DNA from: an uncultured Pelagibacteraceae bacterium
Lineage (GTDB): Bacteria > Pseudomonadota > Alphaproteobacteria > Pelagibacterales > Pelagibacteraceae
Reading direction: 5' to 3'
NCBI GenBank assembly: GCA_902588585.1
Contig: CACIPQ010000007.1
Coordinates: forward strand, 1 to 54,588
Length of the DNA: 54,588 nt
Of the stretch, positions 35,440 to 44,486 are shown piece after piece. The notes under the pieces are model-generated. The model was given only the letters and a program-made list of their open reading frames with translations, did not search any database and was not told the DNA's origin. Each line of letters opens with the position of its first letter. Positions within the stretch are counted from its first letter, which is position 1. The position numbers and the translations under genes are program-made.

Positions 35440-35926
35440 CAATTAATAATTCACTTCCGTTTTTTACTATTGGAAAAAAATAAGCCTTATCTAATGACAT
35501 ATCCCATTTTTCATATGAATAAAACCAATTTACCATTGAAAAAATGCAAACTATAAAAACATATCCTTTAAAAATACCGAAGAAAAAACCAAATATTTTG
35601 TCCACAGAACCAAGACCCGTATAAGAAAAAAGTTTACCCAGGGATTTTCCTAAGAGAATCAGCGTAAAAAGAGACAATATATAAATAAATATACCCAAAC
35701 CAATTCCAGTTACGTATTGATTGTCTATATATTCTGAAACGTATGGTTCAATTTTTGGAACTAGTATTATGGTAATGATTAATGCTAAAACCCATTTTAA
35801 AAAAGACATCAGGCTTAAAAAGAAACCTTTAGCAAAACATTGAATCGAAAAATAAATAATAAAAATTAAAAAAATTATGTCAAACAAAGCAATATTCTCT
35901 CTTATAAAAGATATAAAATTATCCAT
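35381..35926 (-). CDS. cvpA: CvpA family membrane protein
   Basis: 181 aa with four hydrophobic helices and the conserved GLGSVDKIFGFFFGIFKG segment. CvpA proteins are linked to colicin V export and cell-envelope stress; the molecular role is not settled. The cvpA-purF pair is an old conserved neighbourhood. Its first 8 bases overlap the RND gene and its last ~60 bases overlap purF. Confidence 0.88.
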   Translation of the reverse strand: MDNFISFIRENIALFDIIFLIFIIYFSIQCFAKGFFLSLMSFLKWVLALIITIILVPKIEPYVSEYIDNQYVTGIGLGIFIYILSLFTLILLGKSLGKLFSYTGLGSVDKIFGFFFGIFKGYVFIVCIFSMVNWFYSYEKWDMSLDKAYFFPIVKNGSELLIDEFPDSNDIEKTTEEIQKI

Positions 35927-38411
35927 TTTTGAATGGTTTAAAGGTCAAAATTAGCTTTGGCAGTAATGTTAGAACAGAAATCATTGCTAGAAGCATGGCT
36001 ATTCCTGTGAAAACGCCAAAATAAATTGTCGGTATAAAATTTGAAAGAACCAATATTGAAAAACCAAATACAATTGTTATTGAAGTATTTAGAATTGCAA
36101 CACCTACTGTATCATGACACTTTTCAAGAGTAAGATTGTAATCATTAGTTTTTTTAAATTCTTCTTTAAACCTATAGATGTAATGTATACTGTTATCTAC
36201 AGCTATACCGATTGTTATTGCAGCAATGGTTATTGTCATCATATCTAAGGGAATTCCTAACAAACCAATAATACCAAGAATTAAAAAAGCAGCCATAAAA
36301 TTAGGAACAACACCAATAAATGATAAGTTTATGTTTCTAAAAAGTATAAAGAACATAAGAGTTATTCCTGCCATAACAATACCTAAAGTTAATATTTGTG
36401 ATTTAAATAAGCTTTGTAAAAGATTGTTGAACAATATGAGAACTCCAGCTAATTTGAATTCTTCCCGATTTAAGCCCAGTTCTTTTTCTAAATCATAGTT
36501 AATTTTTTTAATAAGTTCGTTTCTTCTAAGATTTTCTTTAGAGTCTAAAACTCTTAAACCAATTCTTGCTTCGTTATTTTCAATGGAAATATAAGGATTA
36601 ATTATCTCTTTTTTTATCGAGTCCGGTATTTTAGTGTACAATACTCCCATTTCCAGACCCTGCAATTTTTTTCCGCCACTTAAATCTTCTGCAACTCTAA
36701 CCATTGATGCAAAAGATATAACCTTTCCTACAGAATCCAAACTATCCAAGTAATCATGTATTTTAGTAATTCTGTCTATTTTGTCTCTAGTAAACCAGTA
36801 TTTTGCATCATCATCATCTTCTTCTCCCCAGTCATCATCTGTCTCATTTTCTTTCTCTTTTTTTGGAAATTTTACTATTACATCAAGGGGAGTAGTTCCT
36901 CCAAGCTCTTTATCTATTAATTTCATCCCTTTATAAATTTCAGTTTCTTTATCAAAATAATTTATGAAACTATTCTCCACCTCAAGTTTTGTTATTCCAA
37001 CTATACTTATAATTATTACAAGTATTGCTGATCCAAAAATTGTTTTAGTATTTTTTTGAGCTACCCTGCTTAAGAAAGATGTAATTTTTGATTTTTTTTG
37101 ATCTCTATAATTTATATTTTGTTTACTTAAAATATTTAAAACTGAAGGTAATAAGGTAAAAGTTACAGTCATTGAAACCAATAAACCCACAGTCATCATC
37201 CAACCAAAGTCTATGATAGGTTTAATACCACTAAATATTAACGACAAAAAAGCACAAATTGTTGTGAGCACAGTATAAAGTATTGGCCAAAACATTTTTT
37301 CAGAAGTCCAAAGGATTGCATTACTGTTGGAGATGTCTGGATTTTCTTTTCTAAACTGTAAGTATCGTACGCTGATATGAATGTTCATGGCCATTGTTAA
37401 AATCAACATTAACGCAATAAAATTCGAAGATATAACTGTGACTTTCCAGCCAACTAAACCCAGGAAACCAATCATAATTAAAACTGAAAAGAAACAACTT
37501 AACAGAGGAATCAAGACCCAGAGCAAACTTCTAAAAACAAACCAAAGGGTAAATACGATAAAGAGAAATACCCCACCCCCGAAAACTACAATATCATTTT
37601 TTATAAAAGTCATCATATCATCTGCTATCATTGGAATTCCTCCAAGATGGATTACAGGATATATATCTGATGAATTTCTTTTGATTTTTCCAGGAGCAGG
37701 GTGTTCCTTAATGATTTGTCTAATTTCATTTATATTCTGATGATTTTTTTTATTATAGGATTTTCTATAAGAGTCATATTTTTTTAAAAAAGTTTTATAA
37801 GAATTTCTCTCTTTAGATGTAAGTTGACCACTTATTTTTCTTTCCAGATAATCATTTTTTGTTTTTATTAACTCAGCCAATTTTTTATCAGACTTGATAT
37901 AAACTAGAATCCCACTTGTTTTACCATCTTCGCTAATTACAAAGTTTTTATATATTGGACTATTGATAATTTCATCAAAACCCCTATCCAAATCGACATC
38001 TGGACCTGATAAAGTTTTAAAATTTTTTATTCTTTCTGCTAAAGGGTCATCATTATTTTTAAGTAAAGGAACATCTAAGATTGTAATTACATTATCTACC
38101 CAATCAAGATTCTCTAAAGAGTTTTTTAATAATTGGAGATTTTTAATGGTATTCTCTGATTTAAAATTATAATCCTCATTAGGAGAGTGAGTATAAGTTA
38201 AAACTAAAAAATCCTTAGAACCGTATTTATTGTTTACCTCTCTTAAATACTTTAAATCAGGGTCATTCTCTAAGAGCAAGGTATCCGAGGAGGCGTCTAA
38301 TTGAAAATTTTTTATAAAATACCCAAAACTTAAGAGTACAAGAACAAGAATAAATAAAGTAAATCTTGGTTTTTGAATTACACTGTTTTTATATAAATTA
38401 GAGAGGATCAC
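35919..38411 (-). CDS. RND/MMPL-family exporter (HpnN-like)
   Basis: 830 aa with the RND layout: TM1 (residues ~16-34), large periplasmic loop with EISDTLLLENDP-like start (ASSDTLLLENDPDLKYL), TM2-6 (~270-430), TM7 (~458-472), second loop, TM8-12 (~670-825). Sterol-sensing-type helices are present (FIALMLILTMAMNIHISVRY; TITIAAITIGIAVDNSIHYIYR). Members export hydrophobic lipids or hopanoids to the outer membrane. A very acidic tract at residues 521-535 (ENETDDDWGEEDDDD) interrupts the second loop. It stands between dnaB and cvpA where alr and radA are common in other alphaproteobacteria. Confidence 0.85.
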   Translation of the reverse strand: MILSNLYKNSVIQKPRFTLFILVLVLLSFGYFIKNFQLDASSDTLLLENDPDLKYLREVNNKYGSKDFLVLTYTHSPNEDYNFKSENTIKNLQLLKNSLENLDWVDNVITILDVPLLKNNDDPLAERIKNFKTLSGPDVDLDRGFDEIINSPIYKNFVISEDGKTSGILVYIKSDKKLAELIKTKNDYLERKISGQLTSKERNSYKTFLKKYDSYRKSYNKKNHQNINEIRQIIKEHPAPGKIKRNSSDIYPVIHLGGIPMIADDMMTFIKNDIVVFGGGVFLFIVFTLWFVFRSLLWVLIPLLSCFFSVLIMIGFLGLVGWKVTVISSNFIALMLILTMAMNIHISVRYLQFRKENPDISNSNAILWTSEKMFWPILYTVLTTICAFLSLIFSGIKPIIDFGWMMTVGLLVSMTVTFTLLPSVLNILSKQNINYRDQKKSKITSFLSRVAQKNTKTIFGSAILVIIISIVGITKLEVENSFINYFDKETEIYKGMKLIDKELGGTTPLDVIVKFPKKEKENETDDDWGEEDDDDAKYWFTRDKIDRITKIHDYLDSLDSVGKVISFASMVRVAEDLSGGKKLQGLEMGVLYTKIPDSIKKEIINPYISIENNEARIGLRVLDSKENLRRNELIKKINYDLEKELGLNREEFKLAGVLILFNNLLQSLFKSQILTLGIVMAGITLMFFILFRNINLSFIGVVPNFMAAFLILGIIGLLGIPLDMMTITIAAITIGIAVDNSIHYIYRFKEEFKKTNDYNLTLEKCHDTVGVAILNTSITIVFGFSILVLSNFIPTIYFGVFTGIAMLLAMISVLTLLPKLILTFKPFKNG

Positions 38412-38461
38412 TATAATTAGATATAACTTAAAAATAGAGAATTTAAAATTAGAAATTTTTT

Positions 38462-39886
38462 CTATGTTTTTGGTAAATCTTTGAACTTTGTGTAAATTTT
38501 CTCAAATTCTACTTTTACATTTCCAGTTGGACCATGTCTTTGTTTTCCAATCATTATATCGGCTTGCCCTAATACATCATTCATTTTGGATTGCCATTCC
38601 GCATGTTCTACAGTTCCTAACCTGGGCTCTTTTCTCTCTTCATAATATTCTTCTCGATATACGAACATAACAACATCGGCGTCCTGTTCGATAGAGCCTG
38701 ATTCTCTTAAATCTGATAACTGAGGTTTTTTATCATCTCTTTGCTCTGTGGCACGTGAGAGCTGTGAAAGCGCAAGAACAGGAACTCCTAACTCCTTGGC
38801 TAAGGCTTTTAGGCCTTGTGTAATTTCTGATATTTCTTGAACTCTTCCATCGTATCTTCTTCCTCCTGCCGACATTAACTGAATGTAATCTACAACAATC
38901 ATATCTAGACCAAACAATCTTTTTATTCTTCTTGCCCTATTGGACAAAGTAGAAATTGTAATTGCCGGTGTTTCATCAATTAATAAAGGTAACTCATGAA
39001 TATTTCTTGAAGTTTCAATTAGTCTATTCATTTCCTCTTCAGTAATTTTACCTCTTCTAATGTCGTTTGATTTTATTCTGGATTGTTCTGATATAATTCT
39101 TGTAGAAAGTTGTTCTGAAGACATTTCTAAAGAGAAAAAAGCAACAACTGATTTTTTATTATCGTCAGAATTTTTTTTTGCCGCATGAAAAGCAATATTG
39201 GTTGCCAAAGCAGTTTTACCCATAGATGGTCTACCTGCAATTATTACCAAATCAGATTTATGAAGACCTCCTAATCTTTCATCAAGATCTGTCAGTCCGG
39301 TAGGAACGCCAACTATACCTTGGTCATTCTTCATTGCGTTGGTGGCCATCTCTAATGTTTGATCTAGTGCTTGACTGAATAGTGAAAAAGATTGATTAAA
39401 TGTTCCTCTCTCAGCTAAATCAAATAATGATTTTTCAGTATTTTGTATTATGTCATCTCCAGTTTTTTCTAAAGAATCATCCATAGACTCCTCAGATAAA
39501 TTTTGAGAAATTTTAACGAGTTCTCTTTTTACAAATTTTTCATGAATAATTTTTGCATAATCTATGGACTGTTTAACAGACGATGAGAACCTTGTTAATT
39601 TTACTAGGTATTCAGTGCCACCGACTTCTGACAAGCTTTCTTCATTTTCAAAAGAGCTTTTTAAAGTTATAGGGTTTGCTATCATTCCTTTATTGTGTAG
39701 TTTTTCAATATAACTATAAATTTTAGAGTGTAATGGATCATAAAATTCTTTTTCATTAACTATACTTGCCACTTCATCAATTATATCATTATTTACTAAT
39801 ACAGAGCCTATAAGAGCTTGTTCGGCCTCTATATTTGAAGGAAGCTTCTTTTCTCCAGAAAAAGTTTTGATTTTTAGATTTTCCAT
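38462..39886 (-). CDS. dnaB: replicative DNA helicase DnaB
   Basis: 474 aa from the ATG at 39886 (MENLKIKTFSGEKK); an in-frame TTG at 39913 is less likely. N-terminal hairpin domain (PSNIEAEQALIGSVLVNND) and RecA-like C-terminal motor with Walker A AGRPSMGKTALA and Walker B MIVVDYIQLMS, followed by LRESGSIEQDADVVMF. It unwinds DNA at the replication fork as a hexamer. It follows rplI by 86 bases and is followed by the RND gene after 50 bases. Confidence 0.97.
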   Translation of the reverse strand: MENLKIKTFSGEKKLPSNIEAEQALIGSVLVNNDIIDEVASIVNEKEFYDPLHSKIYSYIEKLHNKGMIANPITLKSSFENEESLSEVGGTEYLVKLTRFSSSVKQSIDYAKIIHEKFVKRELVKISQNLSEESMDDSLEKTGDDIIQNTEKSLFDLAERGTFNQSFSLFSQALDQTLEMATNAMKNDQGIVGVPTGLTDLDERLGGLHKSDLVIIAGRPSMGKTALATNIAFHAAKKNSDDNKKSVVAFFSLEMSSEQLSTRIISEQSRIKSNDIRRGKITEEEMNRLIETSRNIHELPLLIDETPAITISTLSNRARRIKRLFGLDMIVVDYIQLMSAGGRRYDGRVQEISEITQGLKALAKELGVPVLALSQLSRATEQRDDKKPQLSDLRESGSIEQDADVVMFVYREEYYEERKEPRLGTVEHAEWQSKMNDVLGQADIMIGKQRHGPTGNVKVEFEKIYTKFKDLPKT

Positions 39887-39972
39887 AACGAACGTAACTT
39901 CTATCTCAAACAAACATCTGTTGTAAAAGTAAAAGTTATTAACCTTTTTTTTCTATCTGTGGAAAAATTTAA

Positions 39973-40431
39973 TTATTTACCAGGCTTCTTTTTTTCAACC
40001 AAGACACGTAATTCTGCAATTAGGTCGGAATGTAAATTAACGAATAAAGAGAATTCCCCAACTTTATTTATTTCTTTCTTGAGATCAATTTGGGAAGGAT
40101 GAATGGTTTCTTTAAAATTGTCTAAAAAGTACTTTGAAATCTCTTTTGGTTTAATACTTCCATACAACTCTCCATTTTCTTTTGTTTCTTTGCTAAAAAC
40201 TAAGTTTTTCTTTCTTATTTTTTCGAATATTTCTTTTGCAGCTTTTTTTTGTTCAATATTTTTCTTGTTAATTTCACTTCTCTTTCTATTAACATAATCA
40301 ACATTCTTTTTGTCAGCCCTAAGTGCTTTTCCAAATTTTAAAAGAAAATTTCTTCCATAACCGTCTTTAACGTTTACTACTTGTCCCACATCTCCTAAAT
40401 TTCTTATTTTTTCTAATAAAATAACTTCCAT
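39973..40431 (-). CDS. rplI: 50S ribosomal protein L9
   Basis: 152 aa. MEVILLEKIRNLGDVGQVVNVKDGYGRNFLL is the L9 N-terminal domain, followed by a long basic connecting helix and a C-terminal domain. It binds 23S rRNA domain V near L1. The start codon touches the rpsR stop with no spacer (rpsF-rpsR-rplI operon). GKALRADK replaces the more usual PxxKA ending of the N-domain loop, a minor variation. Confidence 0.96.
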   Translation of the reverse strand: MEVILLEKIRNLGDVGQVVNVKDGYGRNFLLKFGKALRADKKNVDYVNRKRSEINKKNIEQKKAAKEIFEKIRKKNLVFSKETKENGELYGSIKPKEISKYFLDNFKETIHPSQIDLKKEINKVGEFSLFVNLHSDLIAELRVLVEKKKPGK

Positions 40432-40707
40432 TTAAATTAAACCTAAAATTTTTGCTCTTTTAATTGCTAAAGATAACTGTCTTTGTTTATTTTGGCTTAC
40501 TGAGGTTATGCGAGATGGCAGAATTTTTCCGCTATCTGAAGTGTATCTTTTTAATAATTTGACATTTTTATAATCTACTATAGGTGCATTTTTTTGAGAC
40601 AAAGGACAGCTTCTGCCAAATCTCATCTCAGGTTTCTGGAAAAGGCTCAACTTGTTTTGATTGCCAAATTTTTTACCTTTTCCTTTTTTTCTCTTATCAC
40701 GTCTCAT
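40432..40707 (-). CDS. rpsR: 30S ribosomal protein S18
   Basis: 91 aa, with a longer than usual basic N-terminus ([12 protein letters not shown]). The core [26 protein letters not shown] and [16 protein letters not shown] is characteristic. It pairs with S6 on the platform of the small subunit; rpsF is 5 bases upstream. No zinc cysteine set remains. Confidence 0.96.
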   Translation of the reverse strand: MRRDKRKKGKGKKFGNQNKLSLFQKPEMRFGRSCPLSQKNAPIVDYKNVKLLKRYTSDSGKILPSRITSVSQNKQRQLSLAIKRAKILGLI

Positions 40708-40712
40708 AAATT

Positions 40713-41033
40713 TTATTTTTTCGAAGTAAAATATTCGTTTTTTAAATCAAGCTTATCGTATTTTACAGTTAGATATCTAATTACGTTATTGTCGATAGAT
40801 AGCTTTTTTTCAATTTCTTTAATTATCGTACCTTCGCCTTCTAATTTAAAGTGTACAAAGATTCCTTTTCTATTTTTCTTTATTTTGTTTGCAAGACCTA
40901 ATAGTCCCCATTTTTCTGTTTTTAATATTTTGCCAGATTTACTTAGAATTTCAGAATACCTAGCGATTAGGCCATCAACTTCTTTGTCTGATAAGTCCTG
41001 TTTTCCAACAAATGTATGTTCGTAAAAAGCCAT
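40713..41033 (-). CDS. rpsF: 30S ribosomal protein S6
   Basis: 106 aa, ferredoxin-like fold protein; [34 protein letters not shown] and [10 protein letters not shown]-like ([11 protein letters not shown]) segments identify it. First gene of the rpsF-rpsR-rplI operon, with dnaB downstream. A promoter-like element lies 37-65 bases upstream in the divergent gap shared with fabD. Confidence 0.96.
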   Translation of the reverse strand: MAFYEHTFVGKQDLSDKEVDGLIARYSEILSKSGKILKTEKWGLLGLANKIKKNRKGIFVHFKLEGEGTIIKEIEKKLSIDNNVIRYLTVKYDKLDLKNEYFTSKK

Positions 41034-41069
41034 TTTTTCAATTAAATTAATACTTTTTTTTAGAACGGA

Positions 41070-41098
41070 CTTATACTATTTAAATTTTGTTTGTACAA
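41070..41098 (-). promoter_or_regulatory. candidate rpsF operon promoter
   Basis: On the minus strand TTGTAC (41093-41098) is followed after exactly 17 bases by TATAAG (41070-41075, 5/6 to the -10 consensus). It lies 37 bases before the rpsF ATG. On the plus strand the same segment offers TTATAC (41071-41076) and TACAAT (41094-41099, 5/6), also 17 bases apart, facing fabD, so the two divergent promoters may overlap completely. Confidence 0.42.
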
Positions 41099-41105
41099 TA
41101 GTAAT

Positions 41106-41125
41106 AATAGTAGGATTCTACTATT
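41106..41125 (+). promoter_or_regulatory. hairpin just upstream of fabD
   Basis: AATAGTAG (41106-41113) and CTACTATT (41118-41125) form a perfect 8-bp stem with a GATT loop, ending 9 bases before the fabD ATG. No Shine-Dalgarno is visible between them. It would lie near the 5' end of the fabD message and may be an operator or translation control element. No T-tract follows. Confidence 0.4.
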
Positions 41126-41134
41126 TTAATTAAA

Positions 41135-42058
41135 ATGAAAACTCTTATGTTTCCAGGTCAAGGTTCACAGTCTGTTGGTATGGGCTCAGATTTGTATAAA
41201 AATTTTGCTTTAGTTAAAAATATTTTTAAGGAAGCTGATGAAAAATTAAATTATTCTATAAGCAAAATAATATTAGACGGACCTGAAAGTGAGCTTAAGC
41301 TTACAAAAAATACTCAGCCTGCCATAATGACTGTAAGCTATTCTATATTCAAAGTAATTACTCAAGAATTTAATATTCAATTAAAAGATATTAAATATTT
41401 TTCAGGACATTCTCTTGGTGAATATAGTGCTCTTGTATCTGTTGGATCTTTAAATTTTAAAGATGCAGTTTATCTTTTGCATGAAAGGGGAAAATCTATG
41501 CAGGAAGCTGTGCCTGAAGGAAAAGGATCTATGCTGGCTGTTATGGGATTAAAAATGGATGAGGTGGAAAAATATATAGATAAAATAAAAGACAAAGGTG
41601 TATGTGAGGTAGCAAATGACAATTCTGACAGTCAAATTATTTTGAGTGGAGAAAAAACAGCTTTAGAAGAGATTAATAAAATTTTAAAATCAAATAAAAA
41701 AAAATCAATATTTTTACCTGTTAGCGCTCCTTTTCATTGTTCCCTTATGAAGAACGCAGCTGGAAAAATGAGAGACAAAATTTTTAATACTAATTTAAAA
41801 AATCCCTCAACGGATATAGTAAGCAATGTAACTGCTAAGTCAGAAAAAGATGGTGAAAATATTAAAAAGTTGCTTGTTGAACAAATTTACTCAAAAGTTA
41901 GATGGAGGGAAAGTATTCAGTATATGATTAAAAATGGTGTTAATGATTTTATTGAAATTGGACCAGGCAAGGTATTATCTGGCCTTGTCAAAAGAATTAG
42001 TGGAAATGTTAGCGTTAAAAGTATAAATACAATTGAAGATATCAAAAATCTTAAATGA
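41135..42058 (+). CDS. fabD: malonyl-CoA:ACP transacylase
   Basis: 307 aa. MFPGQGSQSVGMG opens the protein, the nucleophile Ser is in FSGHSLGEYSAL, and the catalytic His in VSAPFHCSLM. It loads malonyl groups onto ACP for fatty-acid synthesis. First gene of the fabD-fabG-acpP-gmk unit; overlaps fabG by 4 bases (ATGA). It lacks a clear Shine-Dalgarno. Confidence 0.97.
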   Translation: MKTLMFPGQGSQSVGMGSDLYKNFALVKNIFKEADEKLNYSISKIILDGPESELKLTKNTQPAIMTVSYSIFKVITQEFNIQLKDIKYFSGHSLGEYSALVSVGSLNFKDAVYLLHERGKSMQEAVPEGKGSMLAVMGLKMDEVEKYIDKIKDKGVCEVANDNSDSQIILSGEKTALEEINKILKSNKKKSIFLPVSAPFHCSLMKNAAGKMRDKIFNTNLKNPSTDIVSNVTAKSEKDGENIKKLLVEQIYSKVRWRESIQYMIKNGVNDFIEIGPGKVLSGLVKRISGNVSVKSINTIEDIKNLK

Positions 42059-42789
42059 TTGATTTTAAAAACAAAAAAATTTTAATAACAGGTGCCACTG
42101 GAGGAATTGGCGGTGCACTTGTAAAAAAATTTGTTTCTCTTGGAGGAACCGTTCTTGGTACAGGAACAAAATCTGACAAGCTAGATTTAATAAAAAAAAA
42201 CCATCCAACCGTTAAAATTAAAAAGTTTAATATGTCAGAACATTTAGCAATTGAAGAATTTGTGGACTCTGCTGCATCAGAATTAGGAGGTCTAGATGTT
42301 TTGGTTAATAATGCTGGAATTAATGTAGACAATTTATCTTTAAGAATGAAAGATGAAGAGTGGAAAAAGGTTGTTGATATAAATTTAACATCTACTTTTT
42401 TATTATCCAAATATGCTATCAAAAGAATGTTAAAAAACAAATTTGGAAGAGTAGTAAATATTACATCGATAGTAGGTCACACAGGAAATATTGGTCAGGC
42501 AAATTATTCAGCCTCAAAAGCAGGTATAATTGGAATGTCAAAAAGTTTAGCTATTGAATATGCAAAAAAAAATATAACTGTAAATTGTGTATCTCCCGGT
42601 TTCATAGTGTCGGACATGACCATGAATATAGCAGAAAAGGTTAAGTTATTTTTGACTTCAAGAATTCCCATGGGAAAACTTGGCACAGGAGAGGACGTAT
42701 CAAATTGTGTGGCCTTTTTATCTTCGGAATCGGCTTCCTATGTCACAGGAGAAACAATACATGTTAATGGAGGCATGTATATGTCTTGA
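42055..42789 (+). CDS. fabG: 3-oxoacyl-ACP reductase
   Basis: 244-aa short-chain dehydrogenase: NADP site TGATGGIGGAL, NNAGI, catalytic Ser in NITSIVGHTG and Tyr-x3-Lys in NYSASKAG. Ends with the typical TGETIHVNGGMYM. Reduces beta-ketoacyl-ACP. Start overlaps the fabD stop by 4 bases. Confidence 0.97.
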   Translation: MIDFKNKKILITGATGGIGGALVKKFVSLGGTVLGTGTKSDKLDLIKKNHPTVKIKKFNMSEHLAIEEFVDSAASELGGLDVLVNNAGINVDNLSLRMKDEEWKKVVDINLTSTFLLSKYAIKRMLKNKFGRVVNITSIVGHTGNIGQANYSASKAGIIGMSKSLAIEYAKKNITVNCVSPGFIVSDMTMNIAEKVKLFLTSRIPMGKLGTGEDVSNCVAFLSSESASYVTGETIHVNGGMYMS

Positions 42790-42848
42790 CAAAAAAACAG
42801 AAAAATCTTAATAACGAATTAACAAAATACTCAAAAAGGAATTAAAAA

Positions 42849-43088
42849 ATGGCAAAAGATGTAGGCGCAACAGTTAAGAAGATCGTAGCAGATCATCTTG
42901 GTGTGGACGAAGCAAAAGTTACAGACGAAGCAAGCTTTATAGATGATTTAGGAGCCGACAGTTTAGACACAGTTGAACTGGTGATGGCTTTTGAAGAAGA
43001 GTTTGGATCTGAAATTTCTGATAGTGAAGCTGAGAAAATTTTAACAGTTGGAGATGCAATAAAATTTATTGAAAGTCATTCTAACTAA
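42849..43088 (+). CDS. acpP: acyl carrier protein
   Basis: 79 aa, acidic; the phosphopantetheine Ser38 is in [17 protein letters not shown] 59-bp gap with an AAAAAGGA-type ribosome-binding site precedes it, consistent with its own strong translation. The usual downstream fabF is missing; gmk follows after 18 bases. Confidence 0.97.
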   Translation: MAKDVGATVKKIVADHLGVDEAKVTDEASFIDDLGADSLDTVELVMAFEEEFGSEISDSEAEKILTVGDAIKFIESHSN

Positions 43089-43106
43089 GGTAACAACTTT
43101 CACTAA

Positions 43107-43676
43107 ATGAACAATCCAAATAAGCCTTTGATGCTTGTTTTATCATCGCCTTCTGGGGCTGGAAAAACGACACTTTCAAAAAAAATTCAACAATCAGATA
43201 GTTCTTTCGAAATTTCCGTTTCACATACAACAAGAAAACCAAGAGCAAACGAGGTTGATGGTTTAGACTATCACTTTGTGAACAAAAAAAAATTCGAGTC
43301 ATTATTGAAAGATAATGCGTTTTATGAACATGCGGAAATTTTTGGAAATTATTATGGAACATCTAAATCTTCAATAAACAAAATCACACAAAAAAAACAC
43401 AATGTTTTATTCGATATTGATTGGCAAGGAAGCGAACAGCTTAGTAAATTTAAAGAACTAAACTTAGTTAAAGTTTTTATACTTCCTCCTAGCAAGGAAG
43501 AACTGGAAAAAAGACTGATAGCAAGAAATCAAGATGATAAGGAAGCCATAAAACGTAGAATGTTAGCCTATTCCAAAGATGTTGTTCATCAAAAAGATTA
43601 TGACTATGTCCTGATAAACGATGATGTTGAAGACTGTTTTAAAAAGTTAAAGAAAATAATATCAAGCCATCTGTAA
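43107..43676 (+). CDS. gmk: guanylate kinase
   Basis: 189 aa. P-loop SSPSGAGKTTL, GMP-binding SVSHTTRKPRANEVDGLDY and YGTSKSS are all normal. Converts GMP to GDP. In many alphaproteobacteria fabF, mltG and yicC stand between acpP and gmk; here gmk follows acpP directly. It converges with rsmA across 15 bases. Confidence 0.96.
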   Translation: MNNPNKPLMLVLSSPSGAGKTTLSKKIQQSDSSFEISVSHTTRKPRANEVDGLDYHFVNKKKFESLLKDNAFYEHAEIFGNYYGTSKSSINKITQKKHNVLFDIDWQGSEQLSKFKELNLVKVFILPPSKEELEKRLIARNQDDKEAIKRRMLAYSKDVVHQKDYDYVLINDDVEDCFKKLKKIISSHL

Positions 43677-43696
43677 AAAAATAAAGTGGCTTTATA
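43664..43696. terminator. weak bidirectional hairpin between gmk and rsmA
   Basis: AAGCCA (43664-43669) can pair with TGGCTT (43687-43692); the loop is 17 bases and A-rich, and T-rich sequence follows on both strands. It spans the two converging stops. The stem is short, so this is a tentative call. Confidence 0.25.
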
Positions 43697-44486
43697 TTTT
43701 AAGTGTTTTTTCGTAGTGTTCGGTTATTTTGTAATACTCTTCACAGAGAAGTTCGGCTGGTCTTTTTTTTAGGTCTATATTTAAAAGTTTTGCTATTTCC
43801 TTATAATTTTTGAATATTTTGGAAAAAGCTTTATTTATCATCTTTCTTTTACCAGAAAATAAAAGTTGGGTGATTTTTTCTAAATTTTTAATATCTACAA
43901 TATTATAATTTACCTTAAATTTAGGTTTGAATATAATAATTTTTGAATCAACATCAGGAACTGGCAAAAAGCATTTTCTAGATATTTTGAAACTATCAAT
44001 TATATCAAGCCTAAAATTTGTTAATACAGTAATTCTTCCATATTCTTTAGTGTTAGGTTTGGCCAAAATTCTATCAGCAACTTCTTTTTGAAACATAAAT
44101 ATAATTTTTTTAAAAAAAGGCGGCCAGTTGCCTAATTTTATGAATTTCGCTAAAATTTGAGTTGAAATATTGTAAGGCAAATTACCAAATATTACCTCTG
44201 CATTTGTATTTGAATTAAAATTAAATTTAAGAATATCTTCATTAAATATATCTTGATTTTCTTTTAAATTAAATTTTTTAGACAATATTTCACAAAATCT
44301 TTTATCTTTTTCTACCAGTAAAATCTTTTTTGGATTTTTTTTTAAAATTATTTCTGTTAAATTTCCAGTTCCAGGCCCTATCTCAAAAATGATTTTGTCT
44401 CTTATACTATCTAAAGCTGATATTTTATTAAGAATATTTTCATCAACTAATAAATTTTGGCCCAGTGATTTTTTAAGTTCTAGCAT
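43692..44486 (-). CDS. rsmA: 16S rRNA dimethyladenosine transferase
   Basis: 264 aa from the ATG at 44486 (MLELKKSLGQNLLVDENIL); a longer start at 44516 would overlap pdxA more and lacks family support. SAM motif FEIGPGTGNLT, and NLPYNIST, the N6-adenine methyltransferase motif IV. Dimethylates two adenines in helix 45 of 16S rRNA. Last gene of the lpt-surA-pdxA-rsmA string; overlaps pdxA by 14 bases. Confidence 0.95.
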   Translation of the reverse strand: MLELKKSLGQNLLVDENILNKISALDSIRDKIIFEIGPGTGNLTEIILKKNPKKILLVEKDKRFCEILSKKFNLKENQDIFNEDILKFNFNSNTNAEVIFGNLPYNISTQILAKFIKLGNWPPFFKKIIFMFQKEVADRILAKPNTKEYGRITVLTNFRLDIIDSFKISRKCFLPVPDVDSKIIIFKPKFKVNYNIVDIKNLEKITQLLFSGKRKMINKAFSKIFKNYKEIAKLLNIDLKKRPAELLCEEYYKITEHYEKTLKI

